Source: Desulfitobacterium chlororespirans DSM 11544
Lineage (GTDB): Bacteria; Bacillota; Desulfitobacteriia; Desulfitobacteriales; Desulfitobacteriaceae
DNA length: 64,000 bases
Reading direction: 5' to 3'
NCBI RefSeq assembly: GCF_900143285.1
Contig: NZ_FRDN01000015.1
Span: 124,001 to 188,000 of the forward strand
Part shown: positions 8,301 to 19,315 of the stretch, piece after piece
How positions within the stretch are numbered: the stretch's first letter is position 1
How the letters are laid out: the number at the start of each line of letters is the position of its first letter
Made by a program: the position numbers and the translations under genes
The notes under the pieces: model-generated
The model's database searches: none
Seen by the model: the letters and a program-made list of their open reading frames with translations, nothing else
Told to the model about the DNA's origin: nothing

Positions 8301-11300
8301 TCCAGCCTGGAAAAAAGTACTCGTCATTGGCTCAGGCCCGATCGTCATCGGTCAGGCGGCAGAATTCGACTATGCCGGCACTCAGGCCTGCAAAGCTTTG
8401 CGGGAAGTTGGGATCGAAGTCATTCTGGTGAACAGCAATCCGGCCACCATCATGACCGATGAACAGATGGCGGATCGCATCTATCTGGAACCCCTTTTGC
8501 CCCAAAACCTGGAAGGAATTTTAGATCAGGAACGGCCTGATGCCCTCCTCCCCACCCTAGGCGGGCAGACGGGATTGAATCTGGCCATGAAACTTCAGGA
8601 AGAAGGAATTCTGGAGCGTTATGGAGTTACCCTGATCGGGTGTAGTGCGGAAACGATCTATAAGGCAGAAGATCGGGAAGCTTTCAAGGAAACCATGCTG
8701 GAAATCGGTGAACCCATTGCCGAAAGTGCCATCGTCACCAGTCTGGAAGAAGGTCTGGCATTTACTGTCCGCCGGGGATATCCAGTGATTGTCCGTCCGG
8801 CTTACACCTTAGGGGGTACAGGAGGGGGCTTTGCTAAAAATGAAAAGGAGCTTCTGGAGGTGCTGCACCGGGGACTGCAAGCCAGCCCCATTCATCAATG
8901 CCTCTTGGAGCGCAGTGTGGCGGGCTGGAAAGAAATTGAATACGAAGTAATGCGGGATGCTATGGATAATTGCATTACTGTCTGCAATATGGAAAATATC
9001 GATCCAGTGGGAATCCATACGGGGGATAGTATCGTTGTAGCTCCCTCACAAACCTTGACCGATGGCGAGTACCAAATGCTGCGATCATCTTCCCTGAAGA
9101 TCATCCGGGCTCTGGGTGTGAATGGAGGCTGTAATGTTCAGTTTGCCCTGGACCCTGAGAGCAGGGAGTATGTGGTCATTGAGGTAAATCCACGGGTCAG
9201 CCGCTCCAGTGCCTTGGCGTCCAAAGCTACCGGCTATCCTATCGCCAAGATGGCTGCCCTTTTAGCGGTGGGCTTCACCCTGCCGGAACTGCGCAACCCG
9301 GTTACCGGTCACACCAGCGCCTGCTTTGAGCCGGCTCTGGATTATGTAGTGGTCAAATTCCCCCGTTGGCCCTTTGATAAATTTCCGGCGGCGGATAATC
9401 GCCTGGGGACGCAAATGAAAGCCACCGGCGAAGTTATGGCCATAGACAGGACGCTGGAAGGCGCCTTGCTGAAGGCTGTCCGTTCTCTGGAGATCGGAGC
9501 GGTGGGCTTAAGAATAGCCGATTCAGGACGTTGGACGGAGATGGAGATCGAGCATAAGCTGGCTCAGGCAGATCATGAACGCCTCTTTGCTATTGCTGAA
9601 GCTTTCCGTCGGGATTGGACCGTTCTCGAAGTCCGGATGCTGACTAAGATCGATCCCTTTTTCCTGAACAAACTGAAGGAACTGGTGCTGCTGGAACGCC
9701 GCCTGGGGAGTGAGCCCCTTACCTTAGAGCTGTTGCGTTCAGCCAAAAGCCAAGGGTTTTCCGATCAGTCCATCGGCCGCTTGCGGGGGATGACTCAGGA
9801 AGAGATCCGGCAGGAACGCCGTCGTTACGGCCTGAAGCCTGTCTACAAAACAGTGGATACCTGTGCTGCCGAGTTTTATTCCTCCACACCCTATTACTAT
9901 TCTACTTATGAAGAAGAGGATGAAGTGGCAGTTCATTCCGGCCCCAAAGTCATTGTTCTGGGCTCGGGACCGATTCGGATCGGCCAAGGGATAGAATTTG
10001 ACTATTGCTCTGTTCATGCTCTTTGGGCCTTACAGGAGCTGGGGATTGAGTCGATCATGATCAATAATAATCCGGAGACGGTTTCTACGGATTTCGATAC
10101 AGGAGATAAGCTTTATTTTGAACCCTTAACCTTAGAAGATGTCCTCCATATTATTGAGAAGGAAAAAGCTGACGGTGTTTTGGTCCAATTCGGAGGCCAA
10201 ACGGCCATTAATCTGGCCAGCCCGCTGCAAAAAGCAGGGGTAAGGATTCTCGGCAGTCAAGTCGATGCTATTGATAAGGCCGAAGATCGGGAACGCTTTG
10301 CCCAATTGCTCCTTGAACTGGGGATTCCCCAGTCGGAAGGCTGTGCGGCGACCTCGGTCAGTCAGGCCAGGGCTATTGCTGAGGAACTGGGTTTTCCGGT
10401 GCTGGTTCGGCCTTCCTATGTTATTGGGGGCAGAGCCATGCAGGTGGTGGAGGACCTTGCCGAGCTGGAAGGCTATCTGACCCGGGCTATCACCCTATCC
10501 CCGGAACATCCCATTCTTGTGGACCGCTACCTGGAAGGGAAAGAAGTCGAGGTGGACGCTATTGCTGATGGTGAGACCACGGTCATCCCGGGGATCATGG
10601 AGCATATTGAGCGGGCCGGGGTTCACTCCGGAGACAGCCTGGCTGTCTATCCTCCCCAAAGCCTCACCCCTTCAGAAATCCAGCAGATTCAGGATTATAC
10701 CTGCCGTATAGCGAAAGGCATGGAAGTCCGTGGTCTGCTCAATATTCAGTTTGTGGTGGTCAACGGCAAAGTCTATGTGATTGAGGTGAATCCCCGGGCC
10801 AGCCGAACCGTGCCCATTCTCTCCAAGGTTACCGGAATTCCGCTGGTTTCCCTGGCGGTGCGTGTGGCTATGGGTGAGAAGCTGGCGGACATGGGGTATG
10901 GAAATGGCCTGGCCCCGGAGATCCCCTTTGTGGTCGTTAAGGCCCCGGTCTTCTCCTTTGAGAAGCTCACCCAAGTCGAAACTTCCTTAGGTCCGGAGAT
11001 GAAATCTACAGGAGAAGTTTTGGGTATGGATGTGAATTTTGGGTATGCTTTGGCCAAAGCCTTTGCGGCGTCCCATGTTCCTCTGCCGGAAAAGGGAGAC
11101 ATTTTGGTAGCTGTAGCGGAAAAAGACCGCCCGGAAGCCATCGCCATGACCCGGGAACTTTCCCGGCTGGGCTTCGGGGTCAAGGCCACCGGGAATACAG
11201 CTAAAGCGTTGCTCTTTTGCGGGATTCCTTTAGAAGAGGTAGGAGAGGCCAGCACCGAGCTTAAGGAAGCCGTCCGCCGGCAGGAATTCTCCTTTATACT

Positions 11301-11550
11301 CAGCACCCCCAGCAAGGGGGACTCTGAAGAGCGGACCGGTTACTTATTGCGCCGTTTGGCTGCGGAGCACCGGGTACCCTGCCTCACCTCCATGGATACT
11401 GCTCAAGCGGTGGTGCGCGCCCTTAAGGAGATTCGCCATCATACTGCGCCCCAAGCCCTTCCTTTACAAGCGTATCTGGCCATGAAGCGTTCCGCCGCAG
11501 CAACCAGTACGCTAACCCCGGAGCGCTTGAAGGGCGCGGATGTGGGATAA
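8290..11550 (+). CDS. carB: Carbamoyl-phosphate synthase large subunit
   Basis: Makes carbamoyl phosphate from bicarbonate, ammonia and two ATP. Two homologous ATP-grasp halves are visible: [19 protein letters not shown] at the start and [17 protein letters not shown] near residue 555, each with its biotin-carboxylase-like ATP-grasp region and an EVNPR metal-binding motif. The C-terminal ~140 residues form the MGS-like allosteric domain. 1086 aa matches the family. The ATG at 8290 lies inside carA and follows GGAAGGGAGG. A strong terminator follows. Confidence 0.97.
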   Translation: MPLNPAWKKVLVIGSGPIVIGQAAEFDYAGTQACKALREVGIEVILVNSNPATIMTDEQMADRIYLEPLLPQNLEGILDQERPDALLPTLGGQTGLNLAMKLQEEGILERYGVTLIGCSAETIYKAEDREAFKETMLEIGEPIAESAIVTSLEEGLAFTVRRGYPVIVRPAYTLGGTGGGFAKNEKELLEVLHRGLQASPIHQCLLERSVAGWKEIEYEVMRDAMDNCITVCNMENIDPVGIHTGDSIVVAPSQTLTDGEYQMLRSSSLKIIRALGVNGGCNVQFALDPESREYVVIEVNPRVSRSSALASKATGYPIAKMAALLAVGFTLPELRNPVTGHTSACFEPALDYVVVKFPRWPFDKFPAADNRLGTQMKATGEVMAIDRTLEGALLKAVRSLEIGAVGLRIADSGRWTEMEIEHKLAQADHERLFAIAEAFRRDWTVLEVRMLTKIDPFFLNKLKELVLLERRLGSEPLTLELLRSAKSQGFSDQSIGRLRGMTQEEIRQERRRYGLKPVYKTVDTCAAEFYSSTPYYYSTYEEEDEVAVHSGPKVIVLGSGPIRIGQGIEFDYCSVHALWALQELGIESIMINNNPETVSTDFDTGDKLYFEPLTLEDVLHIIEKEKADGVLVQFGGQTAINLASPLQKAGVRILGSQVDAIDKAEDRERFAQLLLELGIPQSEGCAATSVSQARAIAEELGFPVLVRPSYVIGGRAMQVVEDLAELEGYLTRAITLSPEHPILVDRYLEGKEVEVDAIADGETTVIPGIMEHIERAGVHSGDSLAVYPPQSLTPSEIQQIQDYTCRIAKGMEVRGLLNIQFVVVNGKVYVIEVNPRASRTVPILSKVTGIPLVSLAVRVAMGEKLADMGYGNGLAPEIPFVVVKAPVFSFEKLTQVETSLGPEMKSTGEVLGMDVNFGYALAKAFAASHVPLPEKGDILVAVAEKDRPEAIAMTRELSRLGFGVKATGNTAKALLFCGIPLEEVGEASTELKEAVRRQEFSFILSTPSKGDSEERTGYLLRRLAAEHRVPCLTSMDTAQAVVRALKEIRHHTAPQALPLQAYLAMKRSAAATSTLTPERLKGADVG

Positions 11551-11606
11551 AGCAGCATGACTCAAATTCGGAATCGCTTACGAATTTGCCCAGTAGGCAT
11601 GAAGAA

Positions 11607-11656
11607 AAGAGCATCGCCGGCTACTCTATAGAAGTAGTTCGGCGGTGCTCTTTTTT
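11607..11656 (+). terminator. Rho-independent terminator of carAB
   Basis: AAGAGCATCGCCGGCTACT (11607-11625) pairs with AGTAGTTCGGCGGTGCTCTT (11633-11652), with small bulges, then a run of six or seven T. Confidence 0.9.
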
Positions 11657-11708
11657 GTACTGTCAGAAAGGATAAACTTGCGCACTATACTGTGTATTAA
11701 CAAAAGCT

Positions 11709-12233
11709 TCAGCCCAATGCTTCCTGCTTTTCCTTTTCATCTTTAGCCTGATTGATAACGCTCTGAAGCATTTCCACGGCTTTTTCCATTTCGACGCATT
11801 TTACCTGGACGATTTCACTGGTGACAAGCTGCAAGGCTGTGTGCAGCATATTATTATCTTCCATTCCCAGTTTATGGAGATTGCTCTTTCTCGTTAAGTC
11901 GCGAATAATCTCGCTTTCCTGATAGATATCGCCGCTCTTCATTTTCTTCTTATTGATATCACGGTAAAAGCGGTTATTGCTTTCAAACATGACGGGGTCC
12001 GTATCTCCCTCAAAGAAAAAGCGCAGTACATCATCGACGACCTCGCTGTTGACCACTTGGCGTATACCTAAATCCTCAGCTTTGCCTACTGGAATCATAA
12101 TTTCCATATTGACATGAGGAATGTTCAGGAGGTAATACTGCCCTTTAACACCTAAGACCTCTTTTTCTTCAATGGAATCGATTATTCCTGCTCCATACAT
12201 GGGATAGAGTACCTTATCACCCACTTGAAACAT
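11709..12233 (-). CDS. CarD/CdnL-family transcription regulator
   Basis: A 174-aa protein. The first ~70 residues form the CarD RNA-polymerase-interacting (RID) Tudor-like domain: MFQVGDKVLYPMYGAGIIDSIEEKEV, then YYLLNIP and MIPVGKAEDLGIR. The rest is helical and charged. Family members bind the RNA polymerase beta subunit and stabilise open promoter complexes, often at rRNA and stress promoters. ATG at 12233 is chosen because GGGGGGTGA precedes it; the ORF extends 30 codons further upstream, through the promoter. It is divergent from the glycogen operon and monocistronic. Confidence 0.88.
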   Translation of the reverse strand: MFQVGDKVLYPMYGAGIIDSIEEKEVLGVKGQYYLLNIPHVNMEIMIPVGKAEDLGIRQVVNSEVVDDVLRFFFEGDTDPVMFESNNRFYRDINKKKMKSGDIYQESEIIRDLTRKSNLHKLGMEDNNMLHTALQLVTSEIVQVKCVEMEKAVEMLQSVINQAKDEKEKQEALG

Positions 12234-12264
12234 TGAGTCACCCCCCAAAGAATTTCCTGAATTG

Positions 12265-12293
12265 ATTATAACACAAAACTTGTTGAATGTAAA
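12265..12293 (-). promoter_or_regulatory. Promoter of the carD-type gene
   Basis: On the minus strand TTTACA (12293-12288), 17 bases, then TATAAT (12270-12265). A perfect palindrome TATGATATCATA (12301-12312) lies just upstream of the -35 and could be an operator. Confidence 0.8.
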
Positions 12294-12470
12294 AAAATAG
12301 TATGATATCATAAATATAAGCAAGATGTCAATATAAATATTTGGTTATGTTCTCATAATACTCCAGTAGCTGCGGGTAAACCTCCCGGGAAAAGTTGGCG
12401 GTTCTAAAGGAAGGTGATCCATCGTAGAATTAAATGCTATGTTTAATTTCAATAACAAAGGAGTTGTATT

Positions 12471-14417
12471 ATGGCTTGGGTAGGAGAGGATAACGCATTA
12501 CAGGTTCAAGACATCAAGATGCAGTCAAAAATACAGAAGGACAGCCCTTTGCTCACCCAAGAAGAGATGTACCTCTTTAATTGTGGTGAGTTTTATTATA
12601 GTTACCGCAAATTCGGTGCACATTTCCTAGAGCATGAGGGGCGGTGGGGAACGTATTTTGCCGTATGGGCTCCTCAGGCCAGGCAAGTCTCTGTCGTAGG
12701 AGATTTTAACGGCTGGTGCGGGGTGAACCACTCTCTGCAAAAATGGGAGGAACATGGAATTTGGACACTCTTTATTCCCGGCCTGCCCACAGGGGAGATC
12801 TACAAATATGAAATCCTCACCTCTTCGGGGGAGTCGGTGCTGAAGGCGGACCCTTACGCCTTTTTTTCCGAAGTACGGCCCCATACAGCTTCGGTGGTCT
12901 ATTCCCTGGAGGATTATTCATGGGGGGATCAGGCTTGGCTGGCTCAGCGCAAAACCAGGAATCCCCAAGTGCTGCCCTTGTCCAGCTACGAAATCCATTT
13001 AGGCTCATGGAGAAGAACAGAAGACGGACGGTTCCTTAATTATGCTCAACTGGTGACCGAGTTGATCCCCTATGTAAAATCCATGGGCTATACTCATGTA
13101 GAGATCCTGCCGCTGATGGAGCATCCTTATGACGGCTCCTGGGGTTATCAGATCACGGGATTCTATGCCTGCACCAGCCGGTATGGCACCCCCCACGATC
13201 TTATGTACCTGATCGACCAATGCCATCAGGCGGGGATCGGTGTGATCCTGGATTGGGTCCCGGGCCATTTTTGTATGGATGCCCACGGTCTGGGCAAATT
13301 TGATGGAAGTCCCCTCTATGAGAGAGAAGTTCATGAGCAATGGGGTACTTATAAATTCGATTATTCCCGTTCGGAAGTCCGGAGTTTCCTGATCTCCAAT
13401 GCGGTCTTCTGGCTGGATGTCTTTCATGTGGATGGCTTGCGGGTGGACGGAGTGAGCAGCATGCTCTATCTGGATTACGGGAAAGAGAAAGGAGCCTGGC
13501 AGCCCAACAGGCATGGCGGCCGGGAAAACCTGGAGGCCGTCGCCTTTATAAAACAGCTTAATGCAACCCTTTATGGTCGTTATCCCGAAGTCCTGCTCAT
13601 AGCCGAAGAAGCTACGGATTGGCAGGGGGTGACCGGACCTCTTGATCAGGGAGGACTGGGATTCACATTTAAATGGAATATGGGCTGGATGAATGATACC
13701 CTCCGTTATATTGGCCTGGACTTTCCTGAGCGCAGATCCTTTCATCAGCTCTTAACCTTTCCCATGATGTATGCCTATGCCGAGAGCTATATTCTCCCGT
13801 TGTCCCATGATGAGGTGGTCCATGGCAAAAAGTCCTTACTGGATAAAATGCCGGGAGATTACGGACAGAAGTTCGCAGGTTTGAGGGGTTTAGCCACCTA
13901 TTTCATGACCAGCCCCGGCAAAAAGCTGCTCTTTATGGGGGGAGAGATCGCTCAGTTCATCGAGTGGCGTGAAGATCGGGAATTGGACTGGTTTCTTATG
14001 GATTATGAGATGCATAGGAAATACCATGGCTTTGTTCAACAGCTCAATGGGCTGTATTTGCGGGAAAAGGCCTTATGGGAAATCGATGAGAACTGGACCG
14101 GATTTGAATGGATCGATGTCCATAACCATGAACAGGGAGTGATTGTCTTTTGCCGCAAGGGAAGGTTCTTTCAGGACAGGCTGGTGGTTCTGATCAATTT
14201 TCAGCCTTATACCTATGAAAGGTATCGAATCGGAGTGGAAATGGCCAAGGGTTACCGGGAAATACTGAACACCAACTCGGCAGACTACGGTGGAGGGGGT
14301 ATGACCAATCCCGGGCTTTTAAAAGTAGAGGGAGTACCGTGGCATGGCCGGGAATTTTCCCTGGAAATTCGGGTTCCTGCTCTGGGCGCCATGATATTAA
14401 AGCCCGAACTTGCATAA
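12471..14417 (+). CDS. glgB: 1,4-alpha-glucan branching enzyme (GH13)
   Basis: Introduces alpha-1,6 branches into glycogen. An N-terminal CBM48 domain (YFAVWAPQARQVSVVGDFNGW, near residues 62-82) precedes the GH13 barrel with all four conserved regions: ILDWVPGHF, DGLRVDGVSSMLY with the Asp nucleophile, IAEEATDW with the acid-base Glu, and LPLSHDEVVHGK with the transition-state Asp. 648 aa is typical. ATG 12471 follows AAAGGAG. It is the first gene of a seven-gene operon for glycogen synthesis and turnover. The intergenic region to carD (12313-12470) holds no promoter I can place with confidence. Confidence 0.96.
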   Translation: MAWVGEDNALQVQDIKMQSKIQKDSPLLTQEEMYLFNCGEFYYSYRKFGAHFLEHEGRWGTYFAVWAPQARQVSVVGDFNGWCGVNHSLQKWEEHGIWTLFIPGLPTGEIYKYEILTSSGESVLKADPYAFFSEVRPHTASVVYSLEDYSWGDQAWLAQRKTRNPQVLPLSSYEIHLGSWRRTEDGRFLNYAQLVTELIPYVKSMGYTHVEILPLMEHPYDGSWGYQITGFYACTSRYGTPHDLMYLIDQCHQAGIGVILDWVPGHFCMDAHGLGKFDGSPLYEREVHEQWGTYKFDYSRSEVRSFLISNAVFWLDVFHVDGLRVDGVSSMLYLDYGKEKGAWQPNRHGGRENLEAVAFIKQLNATLYGRYPEVLLIAEEATDWQGVTGPLDQGGLGFTFKWNMGWMNDTLRYIGLDFPERRSFHQLLTFPMMYAYAESYILPLSHDEVVHGKKSLLDKMPGDYGQKFAGLRGLATYFMTSPGKKLLFMGGEIAQFIEWREDRELDWFLMDYEMHRKYHGFVQQLNGLYLREKALWEIDENWTGFEWIDVHNHEQGVIVFCRKGRFFQDRLVVLINFQPYTYERYRIGVEMAKGYREILNTNSADYGGGGMTNPGLLKVEGVPWHGREFSLEIRVPALGAMILKPELA

Positions 14418-14475
14418 TTATTGGAATGGGGAATAAATAGTGCAGTACTTCGGTTTTGAAGGAGAGAAAAACAGC

Positions 14476-16911
14476 ATGTTCTCAGACAAAAATGGTTTTA
14501 AAGATGCCTATCTGGAGAAATTCGCCGAAATCAAGGGGAAATCCATTGAGGAAGGAACTCTCTGGGATAAATACCATACCTTAGTTGTACTGCTCAGGGA
14601 AGAGATCAGCCTTTGCCGCGCCTTTGTCAACTATGCCGATACCAAAAACCGTCCCGCCAAGCAAGTCTATTATTTTTCCATGGAGTTTCTAATTGGAAAA
14701 TTGCTGCATAATTATCTTATTAACATCGGCATTCAGGATATCGTTGCGGAAGGTTTGGAGGAGCTGAATATTGACCTCCAGGAGCTTTTGGCTCAGGAAT
14801 GCGATGCGGGATTGGGAAATGGGGGGCTGGGGCGTTTAGCGGCCTGCTTCCTGGATTCGATGGCCTTTCTGGGCATAGCCGGCCATGGCAATGGCATTCG
14901 CTATAAATATGGACTCTTCGAACAGAAAATCGTCAATGGCTATCAAACCGAGGTGGCCGACCATTGGCTGAAGAACGGTTACCCCTGGGAAGTGCGCAAA
15001 CCGGATAAATCCGTTGTGATTAAGTACAAAGGGAAGGTGCGGGTGGAAAACATTAATGACCGGCTGGTATTCCATCATGAGAATTATGAGCCGGTGCTGG
15101 CCGTTCCCTACGATATTCCCATCGTCAGCTATGAGAACCCCTTTCTGGTCAATAATCTAAGATTATGGAGCGCCGAGCCACTATCTTCCGAACTGGACCT
15201 GGCCTTATTCAATCAAGGCAACTATACTCAGGCTTTAAGCAATAAATCGGAAGTGGAGGCCATCTCGTACATATTGTATCCTGAGGACAGCAATCTGGCC
15301 GGAAGGGAGCTGCGCCTGAAGCAAGAGTATTTCTTTGTGGCGGCGGGACTGGCAACGATTGTGCGTAACTACAAAAAGAATCATGATTCGCTCAGAGACT
15401 TCTCCCAGGGGGTGTCCATCCATATCAACGATACTCACCCGGCCCTTTGTATTCCTGAGTTAATGCGGATTCTCATCGATGAAGAAGGCATGGATTGGGA
15501 AGAAAGCTGGAATATCACCGTGGATGCCATTTCCTACACCAATCACACCATTATGCCGGAAGCCTTGGAAAAATGGCCTTTGGACTTATTCAGGAATCTC
15601 CTGCCCAGAATCACCATGATTATTGAAGAGATTGACCGGCGTTTCAAAGAGAAGCTTTTAAGGCGGTTTTTTAACAGCGAGGAACTGTTCAAGAGTACCC
15701 CTATCATCAAAGAGGGGCAGATCTATATGGCCAATCTGGCCATGATTGGCAGCCATTCCGTGAATGGGGTGGCTAAGCTGCATACAGAGATTCTCAAAAA
15801 GCATGTCTTCAAGGATTTTCACCGGATCTTCGGGTATAAATTCACCAACCTAACCAATGGGGTGAACCACCGGCGTTTTCTCTTAACAGCCAATCCCCTG
15901 CTTTCTGAGCTGATTACCGAGGCGATCGGTCCGGGATGGAAGACCAATGCCGGCGAATTGGCAGAACTGCACCGATTTAAAGAAGACAGCGCTTTTCTTG
16001 ACCGGCTGGCTCAGGTAAAATACCAGAACAAATTGAGATTGGCGGAGATTATTGCCAAGGGGCAGGGAATCCAGGTTGATCCCCATTCTCTCTATGACGT
16101 CCATGTTAAGCGGATTCATGCTTATAAGCGGCAGCTTCTCAATGTTCTGAAAATCATGGAGCTCTATAACCGTCTGCTGGCGGATCCTGGGTCGGTTCAA
16201 GGGACGTATACCTTTATTTTCGGCGGCAAAGCGGCTCCCGGCTACCATTATGCGAAAAGCATCATCAAACTGATTCATGTTATAGCCGACAAAATCAATC
16301 AGGAGCCAAGGATCAAAGAGCAGCTGAAAGTGGTCTTTATGGAGAACTTCAATGTGTCTTCAGCAGAAAGAATCTACCCGGCGGCAGATCTCAGTGAGCA
16401 AATCTCCACAGCCGGCAAAGAAGCCTCCGGCACCGGCAATATGAAGTTTATGATGAACGGAGCCCTGACCATCGGCACTTTGGACGGAGCTAATGTGGAG
16501 ATAAGGGAGGCGGTGGGAGAGGACCATATCTTTATCTTCGGACTGAAGGCCGAGGAAATTCTTGCCCATAATCTGAACAGAACCTATCGCTCCTGGGATG
16601 AATATCATGCCAACCCGCGTCTGGGGAACATTCTGGAGCAACTGATTGCCAAGCAGTTTATGGAAAATGACTGGGAATTCCGCACTGTCTACGATTCCCT
16701 GCTCCTCTACAATGATGAATTCTATGTACTTAAAGATTTTGAAGCTTATATGAAGACCTTTGAGGAAGCGGCGGATCGTTATGCAGCGCAGGAGAAATGG
16801 CTCCGGTCCTCTTTGCACAATATTGCGGAGTCGGGAATCTTCTCCACAGACCGAACCATCAGGGAATATGCCCATCAGGTTTGGCGGGTGCGCTGCCGCA
16901 GAATGGACTGA
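14476..16911 (+). CDS. glgP: Glycogen phosphorylase (GT35)
   Basis: Releases glucose 1-phosphate from glycogen ends using pyridoxal phosphate. Motifs: [19 protein letters not shown] near residue 105, [18 protein letters not shown], and [20 protein letters not shown], which includes the cofactor-contacting region before the PLP-lysine segment. The mature family length (about 810 aa) fits ATG 14476 (MFSDKNGF), with AGGAG upstream; an in-frame GTG at 14440 gives 823 aa with a weaker GGGG site. Lies 58 bases after glgB. Phosphorolysis and synthesis genes in one operon suggest a turnover cycle rather than storage alone. Confidence 0.95.
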   Translation: MFSDKNGFKDAYLEKFAEIKGKSIEEGTLWDKYHTLVVLLREEISLCRAFVNYADTKNRPAKQVYYFSMEFLIGKLLHNYLINIGIQDIVAEGLEELNIDLQELLAQECDAGLGNGGLGRLAACFLDSMAFLGIAGHGNGIRYKYGLFEQKIVNGYQTEVADHWLKNGYPWEVRKPDKSVVIKYKGKVRVENINDRLVFHHENYEPVLAVPYDIPIVSYENPFLVNNLRLWSAEPLSSELDLALFNQGNYTQALSNKSEVEAISYILYPEDSNLAGRELRLKQEYFFVAAGLATIVRNYKKNHDSLRDFSQGVSIHINDTHPALCIPELMRILIDEEGMDWEESWNITVDAISYTNHTIMPEALEKWPLDLFRNLLPRITMIIEEIDRRFKEKLLRRFFNSEELFKSTPIIKEGQIYMANLAMIGSHSVNGVAKLHTEILKKHVFKDFHRIFGYKFTNLTNGVNHRRFLLTANPLLSELITEAIGPGWKTNAGELAELHRFKEDSAFLDRLAQVKYQNKLRLAEIIAKGQGIQVDPHSLYDVHVKRIHAYKRQLLNVLKIMELYNRLLADPGSVQGTYTFIFGGKAAPGYHYAKSIIKLIHVIADKINQEPRIKEQLKVVFMENFNVSSAERIYPAADLSEQISTAGKEASGTGNMKFMMNGALTIGTLDGANVEIREAVGEDHIFIFGLKAEEILAHNLNRTYRSWDEYHANPRLGNILEQLIAKQFMENDWEFRTVYDSLLLYNDEFYVLKDFEAYMKTFEEAADRYAAQEKWLRSSLHNIAESGIFSTDRTIREYAHQVWRVRCRRMD

Positions 16912-16948
16912 GGGAACAGAATGGAGTGAGGAAAAAGGAGGTGGAATC

Positions 16949-18145
16949 ATGAGAAAGAAGGAATGCATCGCCATGCTGCTGGCGGGAGGGCAGGGAAGCA
17001 GGCTGGGCTGCCTGACTCGTAATATTCCTAAACCTGCCGTATCTTTTGCCGGCAAATACCGGATTATCGATTTTAGCCTCAGCAATTGCAGCAATTCCAA
17101 TATTGACACAGTGGGGGTTTTGACTCAGTATAAGCCTTTTGCGTTGAATACCTATATAAACATGGGTTCCGCTTGGGATTTGAATTGCTTAAATGGAGGA
17201 ATCCATATCCTTCCCCCCTTTGTCGGTGAAGCTCAGGGGAGCTGGTACAAAGGAACTGCCAACGCTATCTATCAGAATATGGATTTTATCAATTTTTACA
17301 ACCCGGAGTACATCCTGATCCTCTCCGGTGATCACATCTACCAAATGGATTATTATGAGATGCTGTCCTACCACAAGCAAAAAAATGCGGAAGTCACTCT
17401 CTCCGCCATTGCTGTACCTTGGGAAGAGGCTTCCCGTTTCGGGGTTATGGTGACGGATGCCGGGGGCCGGATTATCCGGTTTGAGGAAAAACCCCCTCGT
17501 CCTGAAAGCAATTTAGCTTCCATGGGCGTCTATATCTTTAATTGGGATGTGCTCAAGGAAGCGCTGCTGGAAGACGAACAGGACCCTCAATCGGATCATG
17601 ACTTCGGCAAGAATGTCCTTCCCCGGCTTTTGCAGCAGGAAAAAAGGCTTTACTCTTATCTTTTTCAGGGCTACTGGCGGGATGTGGGGACCATTGAAAG
17701 CTATTACAATGCCAATATGGAAGTTCTGCAGGAAGAAAGGGTGGATAAGTTTTTCGAGTTGAAGCAGCGGGTTTTCTCCAATGAAGAGATTCTCGCTCCT
17801 CAACACCTTGGTGAGCGGGCGAAGATACACAATAGCCTCATCGGCAATGGGTGCACGATCCTGGGAGAGGTCCGTGACTCCATCATTGCCTCAGGAGTCT
17901 ATGTGGGGGAAGGGACGCTTATTGAACAGTCCATCTTGCTGCCCAATTCAGAAATCCATGAGGATGTCCGCCTGTGCAAGACCATCCTCGGAGAGAATGC
18001 TATTGTCCGGGCTCATTGCCGGATCGGTGATAAAGCGGAAGGGAATCCGTCCCAGGAGGGCATCACCGTGATTGGCGACCATTTACACATCCCGGAGGGC
18101 ACCGTCATTAGTGAAGGGGAAAATGTGATGAAAGACACCGCTTGA
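16949..18145 (+). CDS. glgC: Glucose-1-phosphate adenylyltransferase
   Basis: Makes ADP-glucose, the committed step of bacterial glycogen synthesis. The nucleotidyltransferase fold starts with [34 protein letters not shown] binds substrate and metal, and FEEKP is the conserved catalytic-site segment. The C-terminal ~110 residues form a left-handed beta-helix (hexapeptide pattern). ATG 16949 follows AAAAAGGAGGTG; the ORF is open further upstream into glgP, but that lacks a ribosome site. 398 aa. Paired with glgD, as in Bacillus, where the two subunits form a heteromer. Confidence 0.95.
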   Translation: MRKKECIAMLLAGGQGSRLGCLTRNIPKPAVSFAGKYRIIDFSLSNCSNSNIDTVGVLTQYKPFALNTYINMGSAWDLNCLNGGIHILPPFVGEAQGSWYKGTANAIYQNMDFINFYNPEYILILSGDHIYQMDYYEMLSYHKQKNAEVTLSAIAVPWEEASRFGVMVTDAGGRIIRFEEKPPRPESNLASMGVYIFNWDVLKEALLEDEQDPQSDHDFGKNVLPRLLQQEKRLYSYLFQGYWRDVGTIESYYNANMEVLQEERVDKFFELKQRVFSNEEILAPQHLGERAKIHNSLIGNGCTILGEVRDSIIASGVYVGEGTLIEQSILLPNSEIHEDVRLCKTILGENAIVRAHCRIGDKAEGNPSQEGITVIGDHLHIPEGTVISEGENVMKDTA

Positions 18146-18159
18146 AGGGAGGGGGAACA

Positions 18160-19278
18160 ATGACTAATGCCATCGGCATGATTTTTGGCAATCTGAATTC
18201 AAGTGCGTTACAAGGACTGGACCCCAACCGGCCCATAGGAACAGTTCCTTTTGGGGGGCGCTACCGGCTTTTGGACTTTGCTCTCTCCAGTATGGTCAAT
18301 TCCGGCATCCACACAGTAGGTTTAATCACACCTCAGCAGTACCGGCCCCTGCTGGATCATTTGGGGGCGGGCAGGGACTGGTCTTTGGACCGCAAATCAG
18401 GAGGTCTGTTTTTCCTTCCGGGAGTTATCCACAGTCTGAATCATAACGTCCATTTTAGCTTGCAGGATATTGCCGTCAATATCGAGTTTCTGGAGAAAGA
18501 TTGTGCAAAGAATATCATCATCAGCAGCTCCGACCAAGTATTCAACATGGATTTCCGGCCTGTTTTAGAAGAGCATGAACAGGCGAAGGCGGATATTACT
18601 TTGGTGTATAATCAATCGGTTCATCCCCCGGAGGGGAGTGATAGGATTTACTTAAGGATGAATGCTCATAAAAAGGTAACGGCCATGTCCAAAAGCAAGG
18701 AATTGGCAGGCTTGCAGAGCCCCTGGAACTACTTTATCGATATCCTGATCATCCGGCGGGAGCTTTTGCTGCAGATGCTCAGAGGCTATGGCAGTATCGG
18801 TACCATTGAATTGAGTGAGGTCATCGCCCATCATCTTGACATCATTAATGTACAGGGCTATTTTTGCGGCGGGTATGTGGGACGGATTCGTTCCGTGCAG
18901 GATTATTTCCTTAATAACATGGCTCTATTGCAGGAAGAAGTCCGCCGGGATCTCTTTATTAATACCCGGCCGATTCGGACCAAGATCAGAGATAATCCAC
19001 CGACCAAATACGGCAAGCAGGCTCAGGTCAAAAACTCCCTGATTTCCAGCGGCTGCACTCTCGAAGGAAAAGTGGAAAATACCATCCTTTCCCGGGGGGT
19101 AGTGATCGAAGAAGGCTGTGAAGTGCGGAATTGCATCATCATGTCCAAATGCGTGATTGGCAAACATTCCGTTCTCGAGAACCTGATTATGGATAAGTTC
19201 GTGGAAATCAATGAGGGAAGTGTTTTGAAAGGTCAGCCCAATAAACTGATGGTCATACCCAAAAAAGCCGTTATCTAA
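18160..19278 (+). CDS. glgD: GlgD regulatory subunit of ADP-glucose pyrophosphorylase
   Basis: A 372-aa GlgC paralogue starting MTNAIGMIFGNLNSSALQGL. The GGxGxRLxxLT nucleotide-binding motif of GlgC is replaced by FGNLNSSALQGL, so it is probably non-catalytic. The RLLDFALSSMVNSGI and hexapeptide C-terminus are retained. In Bacillus GlgD raises the affinity and activity of GlgC. ATG 18160 follows GGGAGGGGG, 14 bases after glgC. An in-frame extension upstream to 18142 overlaps glgC and lacks its own ribosome site. Confidence 0.93.
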   Translation: MTNAIGMIFGNLNSSALQGLDPNRPIGTVPFGGRYRLLDFALSSMVNSGIHTVGLITPQQYRPLLDHLGAGRDWSLDRKSGGLFFLPGVIHSLNHNVHFSLQDIAVNIEFLEKDCAKNIIISSSDQVFNMDFRPVLEEHEQAKADITLVYNQSVHPPEGSDRIYLRMNAHKKVTAMSKSKELAGLQSPWNYFIDILIIRRELLLQMLRGYGSIGTIELSEVIAHHLDIINVQGYFCGGYVGRIRSVQDYFLNNMALLQEEVRRDLFINTRPIRTKIRDNPPTKYGKQAQVKNSLISSGCTLEGKVENTILSRGVVIEEGCEVRNCIIMSKCVIGKHSVLENLIMDKFVEINEGSVLKGQPNKLMVIPKKAVI

Positions 19279-19315
19279 AGAAATGTTCCTTTGCTGCTTT
19301 GGAGGAGGTGCGCAA

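Noticed and set aside
10773-11315. 180-codon minus-strand ORF inside carB
   Set aside because: A shadow of the GC-rich coding strand; Ser/Pro-rich composition with no motif.
13005-13745. 246-codon ORF on the minus strand inside glgB
   Set aside because: It lies entirely opposite glgB, whose motifs are unbroken, and its product has no recognisable domain or ribosome site.
16360-17109. 249-codon minus-strand ORF across the glgP/glgC junction
   Set aside because: Opposite two well-supported genes and their ribosome site; no domain.
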